Shown piece after piece: positions 17,715 through 26,295 of a stretch of DNA of 31,266 nt; positions within the stretch are counted from its first letter, which is position 1; every line of letters begins with the position of its first letter. Origin of the DNA: Bacillota bacterium (GTDB taxonomy: Bacteria > Bacillota > Clostridia > Lachnospirales > Lachnospiraceae). The DNA lies in the NCBI GenBank assembly GCA_023441965.1, contig JAEZNB010000033.1:1-31266 (forward strand), in the 5' to 3' direction. The position numbers and the translations under genes were made by a program. The notes beneath the pieces were generated by a model. The model was given only the letters and a program-made list of their open reading frames with translations. It had not been told where the DNA came from and ran no database searches.

Positions 17715-18010
17715 AAAGGATACGGATTGTATCCTATCGTCATACTGAAATAAGAGGCTCCTCTATCCCTCCATACAGCTTGATCATCAAGTGATGCAGG
17801 GCATAAGGAGCTTCTTGTTGTTACTGTAAGATTTTTATTGCATTTATACCACCTTATGGTAGACTGTTATAGTAAATCAGGAACAGGAGAAGGAAGGGAT
17901 AGCCATAGATGTATGCAGACAGGCAATCTGTGAAATCCTGTTTCTTATAGATGGAGCCGGGTTAGCCAGGTGAACCGGCTTGACCGTATGAGCTGCGGAG
18001 GGATATGAGA
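17715..18010. other. Intergenic region between gtrA and the methyltransferase gene
   Basis: This 296-bp gap holds a weak 7-bp hairpin (AGGATAC/GTATCCT, about 17717-17735) just after the gtrA stop, the long hairpin at 17752-17816, and about 190 bp of leader before the methyltransferase. TATAGT at 17868-17873 could be a -10, but I see no properly spaced -35. No credible small gene was found. Confidence 0.5.
17752..17816 (+). terminator. Long hairpin closing the pilus/gtrA transcription unit
   Basis: AAGAGGCTCCT (17752-17762) pairs with AGGAGCTTCTT (17806-17816) through one G-T wobble. Inside, CCCT (17767-17770) pairs with AGGG (17798-17801), and CTTGAT/ATCAAG form a self-complementary core at 17779-17791. 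A T-rich tail (CTTCTTGTTGTT) runs past the stem. The whole reads as a long rho-independent terminator, or a structured intergenic element serving as one. Confidence 0.6.
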
Positions 18011-19216
18011 ATGGATTATAAAGCAATTGTGAAGTTGAAAAAGGGTGAGGGGCGAAGCCTGAAGGGTGGCGGGCTCTGGATATATGATAATGAGATTGAT
18101 CAGATCAGTGGTACGTATGAGAACGGAGATTTGGTGTATGTCCATGACTTCGATGATTATTATCTGGGATGCGGTTTCATCAATACCAAATCCAAGATTA
18201 CCGTCCGTATCCTGTCCAGGGTCAAGGGACAGGAGATTGGCCATGCATTTCTGACCATGAGAGTAAAGAATGCCTGGGAATACCGGAAGGCAGTGGTGGA
18301 TACGGCAAGCTGCAGGATCATCTTCGGAGAAGCGGACTTCCTGCCCGGTCTGGTTGTGGATAAGTACTCCGATGTGCTGGTGGTGCAGTCCCTGGCTCTG
18401 GGGATTGACCGGAGGAAGGAAGAGATTCTCGGGATATTGAAGGACCTGCTGGCGGAGGATGGGATTAAGCTCCGGGGTATCTATGAGCGCAGTGATGCGA
18501 AGGTCAGACAGAATGAAGGGATGGAACGGGTCAAGGGCTTTATCGGTGACCCCTTCGATACAAAGGTAGAAATACTTGAGAACGGCGTGAAATATCTGGT
18601 GGATGTAGCTGAGGGCCAGAAGACCGGCTTCTTCCTGGATCAGAAGTATAACCGGGCAGCAGTCGCAAGACTTTGCAGGGGAGCAAGGGTTCTGGACTGC
18701 TTTACCCATACCGGCTCCTTCGCCCTCAATGCCGGGCTGGCCGGAGCGAGGGAGGTTACGGGAGTGGATGCCTCTGAGCTGGGTGTTGCTCAGGCAAGGG
18801 AGAATGCTGCCCTGAACGGACTATCCGAAAGGGTGAAGTTTCTCTGTGAGGATGTCTTTGAATTGTTACCGAGACTGGAGGCAGAGGGAGAACAATATGA
18901 TGTGGTGATACTGGATCCACCCGCTTTCACCAAATCCCGTGATTCCCTGAAGAATGCCATCAAGGGCTATCGGGAGATCAATCTTCGGGCAATGAAGCTG
19001 GTGAAGGACGGAGGCTATCTGGCGACCTGCTCCTGTTCCCACTTCATGACACCGGACCTCTTTGCCGAGACCATCGGCCAGGCGGCGAAGCATGTAAGGA
19101 AGAGAATCCGGCAGGTAGAATACCGCACTCAGGCACCGGATCATCCGATTCTGTGGGCAGCAGAGGAATCCTATTATTTGAAATTTTTCATTTTTCAAGT
19201 AATGAATGAGAAGTAG
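18011..19216 (+). CDS. Class I SAM-dependent 23S rRNA cytosine methyltransferase (RlmI/YwbD family)
   Basis: This is a COG1092-type RNA methyltransferase of 401 aa. An N-terminal PUA-like domain (about 1-75) is followed by an EEHUD-like region and a Rossmann methyltransferase domain. Motif I is near VLDCFTHTGSFAL (about residues 225-237), the acidic SAM-ribose residue is in VTGVDASELG, and motif IV is DPPAF at 302-306. C340 and C342 in TCSCSHF sit where RlmI-type enzymes place the Cys of motif VI. E. coli RlmI makes m5C1962 in 23S rRNA; I infer an equivalent role, but the target is not visible. GGAGGG (17997-18002) is 8 bases from ATG 18011 and only 2 from ATG 18005, so I choose 18011. Confidence 0.9.
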   Translation: MDYKAIVKLKKGEGRSLKGGGLWIYDNEIDQISGTYENGDLVYVHDFDDYYLGCGFINTKSKITVRILSRVKGQEIGHAFLTMRVKNAWEYRKAVVDTASCRIIFGEADFLPGLVVDKYSDVLVVQSLALGIDRRKEEILGILKDLLAEDGIKLRGIYERSDAKVRQNEGMERVKGFIGDPFDTKVEILENGVKYLVDVAEGQKTGFFLDQKYNRAAVARLCRGARVLDCFTHTGSFALNAGLAGAREVTGVDASELGVAQARENAALNGLSERVKFLCEDVFELLPRLEAEGEQYDVVILDPPAFTKSRDSLKNAIKGYREINLRAMKLVKDGGYLATCSCSHFMTPDLFAETIGQAAKHVRKRIRQVEYRTQAPDHPILWAAEESYYLKFFIFQVMNEK

Positions 19217-19276
19217 ATAATTAATTGAGATTGAGTATGTATGTTTTTGATTTAAAGCATAGCAGGGAGTAATCGT

Positions 19277-20569
19277 ATGACCTATGACAATGCCATGGAA
19301 TTCATCCATCAATCCATTCAGTACGGATGGGTACCGGGACTGGAGACAGTAACAGGGCTTTTAAAGCGTCTTGGGAATCCGCAGGAGCAGCTGAACATCA
19401 TTCATGTGGCGGGAACGAACGGCAAGGGCTCCACCTGTGCCTTTCTTACGGCGATCTTAAATCAGGCAGGCTACAGGGTCGGAAGGTATCTCTCACCTTC
19501 CGTATTCTCTTACCGGGAGAAGATCCAGATCTCTTGTCCTGAAGCTCTAGCGGAATACATCACGGAAGAAGGGGTCAGCCGGACCATAGAGCGGATCAAG
19601 CCGGCTTGCGAAGGTATGGTAAGGGAGGGCTTCCCCCATCCGACGACCTTCGAGATCGAGACAGCGATGGCCTTCCTCTATTTTCTCCGGGAGAAGGTTG
19701 ATCTGGTAGTCCTGGAGGTGGGGATGGGTGGCAGGCTGGATGCGACCAATGTGATTGACAAACCGGTCTGCAGTGTCATAAGCTCCATCAGTATGGACCA
19801 TATGCAGTTTCTGGGCGATACCTTAAATATGATTGCTACAGAGAAGGCAGGAATCATTAAGCCAGGCTGTCCGGTCATTACCTGTGAGCAGGAGCCGGAG
19901 GTCCTACAGGTCTTTCGTAATAAAGCGGCTGAGAGTAAATCGGAATTTCGGATTGCCGATTCCGGCAGTGCAAAGGATATCCGGTACTCTCTGGAGGGAA
20001 CACGGTTCACCTATGGGGAGGGGTTAAACTATCAAATCAGTCTTCTTGGAAAGCACCAGGTGAAGAATGCTGTTCTGGCTATTGAGACTGCCGGAGTAAT
20101 CGGACAAGCAGGATATCCGATTGGAGAGGAAGCCATTCGGGCAGGTCTGGCCGCTGCCCGCTGGAGCGGAAGGCTGGAGCTTTTATCGACCAGACCCTAT
20201 CTGTTGGTGGACGGAGCTCATAATGAGGATGCGGCTCTTATGTTGCGGGACTCCCTTGATATCTACTTTTCCGGACGCAGAAAGCTCTTTCTCATAGGGG
20301 TATTGGCAGATAAGGAGTATCAGAAGCTGCTTCAGCTCACGGCTCCCCTGGCAGATCGGATCTTCACACTGACACCGGAGAATCCCAGAGCCTTAAGCTC
20401 TGACCTGCTGGCAGAGGAGGCAGGGAAGTATTGTGACAGAGTGACTGATGCGGGAAATGCAACACAGGCATTACGGCTTGCCTATGAAGAGGCGGGAGAA
20501 GAGGATGTGATTCTGGCCTTTGGTTCCCTCTCCTTCCTGGGAGAGCTGTTGGAAGCCCTAAGGAAGTAA
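19277..20569 (+). CDS. folC: Bifunctional folylpolyglutamate synthase / dihydrofolate synthase
   Basis: FolC adds glutamate to dihydropteroate and to reduced folates using ATP, retaining folate in the cell. The 430-aa length is typical of the Mur-ligase superfamily member. The P-loop GTNGKGST is at residues 46-53; the folate/metal region EVGMGGRLDATN is near 156-167, and the Mur-ligase DGAHNEDA motif lies near 314-321 and starts the C-terminal domain. The ATG at 19277 follows AGCAGGGAG. It lies 60 bp after the methyltransferase gene in the same direction and ends at a strong terminator. No other folate genes are in the window. Confidence 0.95.
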   Translation: MTYDNAMEFIHQSIQYGWVPGLETVTGLLKRLGNPQEQLNIIHVAGTNGKGSTCAFLTAILNQAGYRVGRYLSPSVFSYREKIQISCPEALAEYITEEGVSRTIERIKPACEGMVREGFPHPTTFEIETAMAFLYFLREKVDLVVLEVGMGGRLDATNVIDKPVCSVISSISMDHMQFLGDTLNMIATEKAGIIKPGCPVITCEQEPEVLQVFRNKAAESKSEFRIADSGSAKDIRYSLEGTRFTYGEGLNYQISLLGKHQVKNAVLAIETAGVIGQAGYPIGEEAIRAGLAAARWSGRLELLSTRPYLLVDGAHNEDAALMLRDSLDIYFSGRRKLFLIGVLADKEYQKLLQLTAPLADRIFTLTPENPRALSSDLLAEEAGKYCDRVTDAGNATQALRLAYEEAGEEDVILAFGSLSFLGELLEALRK

Positions 20570-20574
20570 AGGAA

Positions 20575-20625
20575 CCCCGGCAGTGCAAACGAAGGAAGTA
20601 AGCTTCATTGCACAGCCGGGGCTTT
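20575..20625. terminator. Bidirectional terminator between folC and the DUF5050-type gene
   Basis: CCCCGGC (20575-20581) pairs with GCCGGGG (20615-20621), and GTGCAA (20583-20588) with TTGCAC (20608-20613), separated only by an A-A mismatch. GAAG/CTTC extends the inner stem. CTTTATT follows on the plus strand. It lies between convergent genes, so it probably ends transcription from both sides. Confidence 0.85.
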
Positions 20626-20664
20626 ATTGACCATTATTTCTTGATATGACAGTTGATCGGGATG

Positions 20665-21699
20665 TTATTTCGTCTCTCCCAGATTCGGAGGATCGAAGGT
20701 TCCCAGCTTGGAGCTTCCGTCCGCTGACAGGATATAGGTATGGGAGTTGTCATAATCCTTGAAGAACACGTAATTGTCAGTCACATGTATCTGCTTATAA
20801 TAACCCTCCAATAAGGCTTCATGCTCCATGGTTTCCAGATTCAGACGGCTGATTCCGCTCTTACCTTCCTCGTCCACCTGATAATAGAGGAACTTGCCGG
20901 AATTGGTGATATTGTAGGTGGAACAGAGCCTGTCCACCAGGACTGTTCTCTCGGAACCATCCGGCTTCATCCGGTTCAGGGAGTAATTGTTATCCAGATC
21001 CAGATAATAGATATACTCCTGTGTGAAGATGGGGTAAGCAAAGCTTCCTTTGATCACAATACTGGTTACATAGCTGGAAAGATCCAGAGCATGGAGGTCA
21101 TGATCCTTCTCGGTGCCTGCGTAATACAGTTTATTATTCTCAACATAGGAGGGAATGACTGCTTCCTCCAGCAATAACTTCTCTGCGGTGGTATCGATCT
21201 TCTTGCGGAAAAGGTACAGACCGCTATTCACATCATAATTCTGATAATATACGAAGTTCCCCTTTAGGGTCAAATAAGAGCCGGGATTGTAGGAGATGAT
21301 CTTCAGCTCCTTCCCCCGATGGGTGATCCGGTACATGCCGGAATTGTTGAACATCAGTAAACTTCCGGAGTTATTCTCTCTGGTATTATTTGCCCTTAGG
21401 TAGTAGAGATAGTTCTCATCGGCATTGATATAGACTGCTTTATCAGGATGAACCTTTTTAATATTCGTGCAATCGGAATTCATAACATAAAGAGCACCGT
21501 CGTCATTATCGTTGCTGAAGTAAATCCTCCCGTCCTGTTCGCAGAAGAGACCACCATTGAAGATGTTACCGGCACTGTTGCCGACTTCTTCTTCCTCATT
21601 GAAAAAGGTTCTTCCTCTTGCGTATAGGAAAACCCAGAGAAAAGCAATGAGGGTCACGGTAACTAAAAAAATGAAAAATTTCTTGAGTGATGCCAGCAT
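20665..21699 (-). CDS. Membrane-anchored beta-propeller protein (DUF5050-like)
   Basis: The real start is the ATG at 21697-21699, preceded on the minus strand by GGAGG with 5 bases of spacing. The open frame extends further upstream but through the promoter. The 344-aa product has an N-terminal membrane helix (about residues 8-26, FFIFLVTVTLIAFLWVFLY) and an extracellular part. I count seven repeats with an aromatic-rich strand: GRIYFSN, NYLYYLR, NFVYYQN, NKLYYAG, EYIYYLD, KFLYYQV, NYVFFKD. Several are followed by a LxRxxxDGS-type turn. This is the signature of DUF5050 and suggests a seven-bladed propeller on the outer membrane face. Function unknown. Confidence 0.85.
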   Translation of the reverse strand: MLASLKKFFIFLVTVTLIAFLWVFLYARGRTFFNEEEEVGNSAGNIFNGGLFCEQDGRIYFSNDNDDGALYVMNSDCTNIKKVHPDKAVYINADENYLYYLRANNTRENNSGSLLMFNNSGMYRITHRGKELKIISYNPGSYLTLKGNFVYYQNYDVNSGLYLFRKKIDTTAEKLLLEEAVIPSYVENNKLYYAGTEKDHDLHALDLSSYVTSIVIKGSFAYPIFTQEYIYYLDLDNNYSLNRMKPDGSERTVLVDRLCSTYNITNSGKFLYYQVDEEGKSGISRLNLETMEHEALLEGYYKQIHVTDNYVFFKDYDNSHTYILSADGSSKLGTFDPPNLGETK

Positions 21700-21742
21700 A
21701 AGAACCTCCGGTGCGGAATAGTTTATCACTTTATCCAAGATA

Positions 21743-21771
21743 ATTATATATCGACATAAGCTTTTATGCAA
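21743..21771 (-). promoter_or_regulatory. Sigma-A-type promoter of the DUF5050-like gene
   Basis: On the minus strand, TTGCAT (21771-21766) and a perfect TATAAT (21748-21743) are separated by exactly 17 bases. The start of transcription would fall near 21736, about 37 bases before the ATG. Confidence 0.75.
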
Positions 21772-21784
21772 TACGCAGATAAGG

Positions 21785-21813
21785 TTGCATACGGGGGCGG
21801 TTAATAGTATAAT
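21785..21813 (+). promoter_or_regulatory. Sigma-A-type promoter of pheA
   Basis: TTGCAT (21785-21790), a 17-base spacer and a perfect TATAAT (21808-21813). Transcription should begin near 21820, leaving a leader of about 58 bases. This is too short for a classical Phe leader-peptide attenuator or a T-box, and I see neither. Confidence 0.8.
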
Positions 21814-21878
21814 GAGGCATAAACGAAAGAGAATGAGTAAAATCACTGCTTGTTAAGCATAGGAGCGGAGGAATAGAA

Positions 21879-23018
21879 ATGGTGGATTTACAGGAGAGCA
21901 GGAGAAAAATCGATGCAGTGGACAGACAGCTTCTGGAGCTGTTCGAGTACCGGATGCAGTTGGCCTGTGAGGTGGCTGAGTATAAGAGGAGCACCGGAAT
22001 ACCGGTCTTTGACCCTGCCAGAGAGGAAGATAAGCTGAAGGAGCTGAAGGCTCTTGCCAAGGAGGAGGAGAATCAGACAGCTGTGGTAGATCTGTTCACA
22101 CAGATTATCTCCATGAGCCGAAGAAAGCAGTATGAGCTGCTGGATCAGTCCTTCCATCTGGGCTTTCGTGCTGTTGCCAGGATCGTAGCGGATCAGCATA
22201 CAAAAGTCGTTTTCTTCGGTGAAAGGGGCTCCTATACAGAGCAGGCCATGCTGGAATATTTTCAGCAGGAGGTAAGTGGTATTCCTGCCGCTACCTTCGG
22301 TGAAATCATGCAGGCAGTGAAGGAAGGCAAGGCGGAATACGGTGTTCTTCCCCTGGAGAATTCCTCAACAGGAACCTTATCCGATATCTTTGATCTCCTG
22401 GCGGAGTATGACAACGTGATTGTCGGAGAACATGTCATTAAGATTGAGCATCATCTCTGGGGACTTCCCGGAGCCAAGCTGTCTGATATCAGGAGGGTAT
22501 ATTCCCACCGTCAGGGTCTGCTGCAATGCTCCGGCTTCTTAAGTAACCATCCCGGGATTGAGCAGGAAGAGTATGGCAGTACCGCCGCATGCGCACGAAG
22601 GATTCTGGAGGAGAGGGACCCCACCCAGGCTGCTATCGCCAGCCGGAAAGCCGGTGAAGCTCTTGGACTTAGCCTGCTTCAGGCCTCCATCCATAATGAT
22701 GCGACAAACTCCACCAGGTTTATCATTATCTCTAACCAAAGGATATACTATAAGGATGCTGAGCGAACCAGCCTATGCTTCGTTCTCCCTCATAAGAGCG
22801 GTTCCCTCTACCATATGCTTTCTCATTTTATATATAATAAGATCAATATGACCAGAATCGAATCCAGGCCGATCACGGGGAAAGCCTTTGAATATCGGTT
22901 TTTCGTAGATATTGAGGGCAGCTTGGAGAACCCCGCTGTGAAAAATGCCCTGCATTGCATTGAGCTGGAGGCTCTGGAAATGAAAATACTAGGCAGCTTC
23001 CTGCCGGTGAGAGCATAA
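21879..23018 (+). CDS. pheA: Bifunctional chorismate mutase / prephenate dehydratase (P-protein)
   Basis: PheA converts chorismate to prephenate and then to phenylpyruvate for phenylalanine synthesis. Residues 1 to about 88 are an AroQ-class helical chorismate mutase (SRRKIDAVDRQLLELFEYRM). Residues about 107-290 are the prephenate dehydratase domain with GERGSYTEQA near the start and the catalytic Thr-Arg-Phe at 279-281 (in DATNSTRF). Residues about 295-375 are an ACT domain with the Phe-binding ESRP motif at 328-331, so feedback inhibition by phenylalanine is expected. The ATG at 21879 follows GGAGCGGAGGAA. Length (379 aa) is normal. It is divergent from the DUF5050-like gene. Confidence 0.96.
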   Translation: MVDLQESRRKIDAVDRQLLELFEYRMQLACEVAEYKRSTGIPVFDPAREEDKLKELKALAKEEENQTAVVDLFTQIISMSRRKQYELLDQSFHLGFRAVARIVADQHTKVVFFGERGSYTEQAMLEYFQQEVSGIPAATFGEIMQAVKEGKAEYGVLPLENSSTGTLSDIFDLLAEYDNVIVGEHVIKIEHHLWGLPGAKLSDIRRVYSHRQGLLQCSGFLSNHPGIEQEEYGSTAACARRILEERDPTQAAIASRKAGEALGLSLLQASIHNDATNSTRFIIISNQRIYYKDAERTSLCFVLPHKSGSLYHMLSHFIYNKINMTRIESRPITGKAFEYRFFVDIEGSLENPAVKNALHCIELEALEMKILGSFLPVRA

Positions 23019-23074
23019 ATTTTCATCATATCTTCAAAATATAATCACAAAGTGAACATAATTTCCTGATAGAA

Positions 23075-23116
23075 TGCTCTTAAGAAGCAAGAGATCAAGA
23101 GCAAACGGTTTCTTGC
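23075..23116 (+). other. Two overlapping alternative hairpins in the htrA leader
   Basis: TGCTCTT (23075-23081) can pair with AAGAGCA (23097-23103). GCAAGA (23087-23092), inside that loop, can instead pair with TCTTGC (23111-23116). The two helices interleave like a pseudoknot or a switch. Stems are short, so chance is possible. Confidence 0.3.
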
Positions 23117-23142
23117 ATTAGCATCCAGAAAGGAGAGTTGCT

Positions 23143-24540
23143 ATGGACGGAAATAATGACAACGGATTCCAAGAGCAATATAATGATAATACAAATCAGG
23201 ATCAGAACAACAAACAGTATCCGGAGCAGCAAAGGCAGTATCATTTCATAGATAGCGCATATAGCGGATATGGCAGTACTTATCCGTATTACCCGGCAGA
23301 TCAGCCCAAACAGAAAAAGAAAAGGCCCAGAAGAAGGTGGTTTTTAAGGTTTGTCAGATTCACGGCGGCGGCCTTAGTCTTCGGTGTGCTGGCAGGTGCA
23401 GCGGCATCAGGCTATGATTATTTTACCAGACCCGATCAGCAGGCCCCGGCAGTGATAACGGATGATATGGAGCAGGATCCGATCACAGCAGTACCCACCA
23501 AGGATACGACACAGGAGCCGACAGTGGTTCAAAGTGCAGAAGCTGAGGGGATCGTTTCCGATGTATCCGATGTCGTAGATAAGGTTATGCCTGCGATTGT
23601 AGCGATCAATTCCTCTGCCACCATTACCAGCTATGATTTCTTTACCGGCAGAAAATTCTATGAGCCTTACGAGGGAAGCGGTTCCGGTATCATCATCGGT
23701 CAGAACGATAAGGCTTTATTGGTCTTGACGAACAATCATGTAATAGAATCCGCGGATAACGTAGAAATCGTATTTGTGGATGATAGTAAAGCCACGGCTA
23801 CCGTAAAGGGAGCCGATGCCAGATCGGATATTGCGGTTCTGGAAGTCAAGCTGAAGGATTTATCAGAGGATACTCTGAAAGCCATAAGAGTCGCAAGCCT
23901 GGGGAACTCGAATCAGGTGAGGGCAGGAGAGATGGTCATTGCCATCGGAAATGCGCTTGGATACGGACAATCGGTAACCGTAGGTTATGTCAGTGCGATA
24001 AATCGCAAGGTGAACATTGATGGTGTATCCATGGGCCTGATCCAGACCGACGCAGCAATTAACCCCGGCAATAGCGGAGGTGCCTTAATCAATTCGGTTG
24101 GTGAGGTTATCGGAATGAACTCCGTCAAATATGCTTCCTACGAGGTAGAGGGTATGGGCTATGCAATCCCGATTACCGATGCGGTACCCATCATCGAACA
24201 GCTGATGAAACGGGAGCTGCTCAATGACAATGAGGTTGGTTATCTGGGAGTAAATCTTGAAACTGCCCAGGAGATCACAGAGATCTTCTCCCAGCAGTTC
24301 CATATGCCGATCGGTGTCTACATCAATGATGTTATTGAGAATTCTCCGGCGCAAGAGGCTGGCCTGAAGACAGGCCATATCATCGTCGGCCTGAACGGAG
24401 TAAAGATAGAAACCATTGAAGATCTGGTGAATGCCATCTCCTATTGCAGAGCCGGAGAGACAATCAGCCTTAAGGTGAGCGAGCTGGAGAGAGGCAGATA
24501 CAGCGAGAAGGAGCTTAAGGTAGTCCTTGGCAAGAAGTAA
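23143..24540 (+). CDS. Membrane-anchored HtrA/DegP-type serine protease with one PDZ domain
   Basis: This is an extracytoplasmic quality-control protease of 465 aa. The N-terminal tail (residues 1-65) is Asn/Gln/Tyr-rich and ends in a basic cluster (KKKRPRRRW). One membrane helix follows (about 72-92), then a Thr/Gln/Pro-rich linker. The trypsin-like domain has the triad His199 (TNNHVI), Asp229 (RSDIAVL) and Ser311 (NPGNSGGAL). A single PDZ domain covers about residues 365-460 (GYLGVNLETA to SLKV). It is closest in layout to Bacillus HtrA/HtrB/YyxA. The ATG at 23143 follows AAAGGAGAG. No partner two-component genes (such as cssRS) are visible. Confidence 0.95.
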   Translation: MDGNNDNGFQEQYNDNTNQDQNNKQYPEQQRQYHFIDSAYSGYGSTYPYYPADQPKQKKKRPRRRWFLRFVRFTAAALVFGVLAGAAASGYDYFTRPDQQAPAVITDDMEQDPITAVPTKDTTQEPTVVQSAEAEGIVSDVSDVVDKVMPAIVAINSSATITSYDFFTGRKFYEPYEGSGSGIIIGQNDKALLVLTNNHVIESADNVEIVFVDDSKATATVKGADARSDIAVLEVKLKDLSEDTLKAIRVASLGNSNQVRAGEMVIAIGNALGYGQSVTVGYVSAINRKVNIDGVSMGLIQTDAAINPGNSGGALINSVGEVIGMNSVKYASYEVEGMGYAIPITDAVPIIEQLMKRELLNDNEVGYLGVNLETAQEITEIFSQQFHMPIGVYINDVIENSPAQEAGLKTGHIIVGLNGVKIETIEDLVNAISYCRAGETISLKVSELERGRYSEKELKVVLGKK

Positions 24541-24562
24541 GCAATCATATGAAACTTAAGAA

Positions 24563-24615
24563 GGGCGTGTTTCGAAACTAACTTTTTAGTTGGGATTGAA
24601 GCACGTTCTTTTTAT
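24563..24615 (+). terminator. Terminator after the htrA-type gene
   Basis: AACTAA/TTAGTT with a CTTT loop forms the inner stem, and GCGTGTTTCGAA pairs with TTGAAGCACGT through wobble pairs outside it. The T-rich run TTCTTTTTATTT follows. Confidence 0.8.
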
Positions 24616-24703
24616 TTGCGTACTAATGGGACAGAAGCCACTTTCTGCTTAGAGCGCTCCATCCATGCCGGACCATATAGGCTATCCCCTGTATCGGTGC
24701 ATA

Positions 24704-24732
24704 TTGCGAATACTTACATATTATAGTAGAAT
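24704..24732 (+). promoter_or_regulatory. Promoter of the two-gene MutS-like operon
   Basis: TTGCGA (24704-24709), a 17-base spacer and TAGAAT (24727-24732), placed 36 bases before the preferred ATG at 24769. Confidence 0.6.
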
Positions 24733-24768
24733 AGAAAGAAATCGGTAGAGGGGATGGGGAGGTTAGAG

Positions 24769-26295
24769 ATGCTGTTTCAAAGTATCTTGGGAATAAATAG
24801 ATTAGAAGAGCTTGAGCCGGAGAAAATAGTTATGCCAAAGCACTTCTATGATCTGAACCTGGATCAGGTGGTGCAGGATATCATGGATGAGCAGAAGCTT
24901 TATGATCTGCACAGGTATTATTATTTTACTGCCGGGCAGGAGGATATCTCTTATCGGCTGGAGGTCTTAAAGGACCTGGAGCGGGAGGAGCTTCTTCAGA
25001 GTGTGACGGATTTTACGATTGGTATCCGGAAGGCCAAGGAGTATCTGGCATATAGTAAGGATACAGAGTATATCGTGCAGAAGAGGAAATGGAGGCTGGA
25101 TGCGGCAGACAGCTACATGAGCAGCATACTGAAGCTAAAGCAGGCGCTGGAGGAGGAAGAAATCAATTCCAGCGGCTTTTACTCCTTTCTGGAATGGCTG
25201 AAGCAATATACGCTAAGTGAGGAATTCCTGCTATTAAAGGAGGATACGGAGCGTCTTGTTGCCAAATTCGAGCAGATGACCTTTCAACTGCAGCTGAAAC
25301 GAGACAGAATTATCATCCATCCGAAGTATCTTGAGGAGGACTATTGTAAGCAGCTGCAGGACACCTTCCGGGAGGAATCCGAGGAGAAGCATTACTACCA
25401 GAAGAATCCCTTCGGCACCCCCCTTCTGTCAGCTCTGGAAGGGACCATACTGGAGGTGATGAACCGGAATTATTCCCAGACCTTCCTTGATCTGGAGGAT
25501 TATGATAAGAAGCATCAGGATTTCTTCAGTCAGATGATTCTGGACTTCGAGTGTGAGAGTCAGTTCTACCTCGCTTTCATCCGTTATCGGAAGAGAATGG
25601 AGGATATGGGCTTTCATTTCTGCTATCCGGAGGTGAAGGACCGGGGAGGCTTTCGGATCACCGAGGGCTACGATCTGGCCTTAGCCAAAAAGAACGGGGG
25701 ACAGAAGAAGCCCGTCGTTTTCAATGACTGCTATCTGGAGAAAGGGGAGCGTTTCTTCGTCATTACCGGTCCCAACCAGGGAGGCAAGACCACCTTTGCC
25801 AGGGCTTTGGGACAAATCGTATATTTCAGCTCCCTGGGTCTGATGGTACCCTGCCGGACTGCAAGTCTTCCATATTTTGCGGGGATCTATACCCATTTTG
25901 CTTCGGAAGAGAACCTGGATACCGGAGCAGGCAAGCTGAAGGAGGAATTGCTCCGCTTAAAGGAGATGCTCCCCTATGTATCAAAGCACAGCTTCATTAT
26001 TATCAATGAGATTTTTACCTCTGCAACCTCCTATGATGCATATATCATGGGGAAGCGGGTCATTAACCGTTTCGTTGAGGAGGATTGTTTGGGGGCCTAT
26101 GTGACCCACATCCATGAGCTGACGAAGGGGGATGACAGGATCGTCAGTCTTGTAGCCGCTCTGCTAAGTGAGGACAGCAATATCCGCACCTTCAAGCTGG
26201 AACGGAAGCCGGCAGAGGGAAAGAGCTATGCCAATACCGTTGTGGAGAAGCATCGGATGACCTATCAGGCGATAAAGGAGCGCTTACAAAGATGA
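24769..26295 (+). CDS. MutS-family ATPase-like protein A
   Basis: The C-terminal half is a MutS-type ABC ATPase: Walker A GPNQGGKTT at residues 334-342, a signature-like stretch (DTGAGKLKEELLRL), Walker B IIINEIF with N413-E414, and the His-loop YVTHIHEL. The N-terminal half (1 to about 320) is helical, like the MutS core and clamp, without a recognisable mismatch-recognition domain; there is no Smr nuclease as in MutS2. Length is 508 aa. GGGGAGG (24757-24763) favours the ATG at 24769; an in-frame ATG at 24754 lies upstream of it. It overlaps the next gene by 4 bases (ATGA). Target and function unknown; a role in mismatch repair is not implied. Confidence 0.87.
   Translation: MLFQSILGINRLEELEPEKIVMPKHFYDLNLDQVVQDIMDEQKLYDLHRYYYFTAGQEDISYRLEVLKDLEREELLQSVTDFTIGIRKAKEYLAYSKDTEYIVQKRKWRLDAADSYMSSILKLKQALEEEEINSSGFYSFLEWLKQYTLSEEFLLLKEDTERLVAKFEQMTFQLQLKRDRIIIHPKYLEEDYCKQLQDTFREESEEKHYYQKNPFGTPLLSALEGTILEVMNRNYSQTFLDLEDYDKKHQDFFSQMILDFECESQFYLAFIRYRKRMEDMGFHFCYPEVKDRGGFRITEGYDLALAKKNGGQKKPVVFNDCYLEKGERFFVITGPNQGGKTTFARALGQIVYFSSLGLMVPCRTASLPYFAGIYTHFASEENLDTGAGKLKEELLRLKEMLPYVSKHSFIIINEIFTSATSYDAYIMGKRVINRFVEEDCLGAYVTHIHELTKGDDRIVSLVAALLSEDSNIRTFKLERKPAEGKSYANTVVEKHRMTYQAIKERLQR

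Noticed and set aside
17945..18709. 254-codon open frame on the minus strand
   Set aside because: It lies antisense to the methyltransferase gene, has no ribosome site I can see, and its product has no recognisable motif, while the plus-strand frame has clear family motifs.
21814..21878. Phenylalanine leader peptide or T-box attenuator before pheA
   Set aside because: The leader is only about 58 bases, has no Phe-codon run and no T-box motif; regulation is more likely through the ACT domain.
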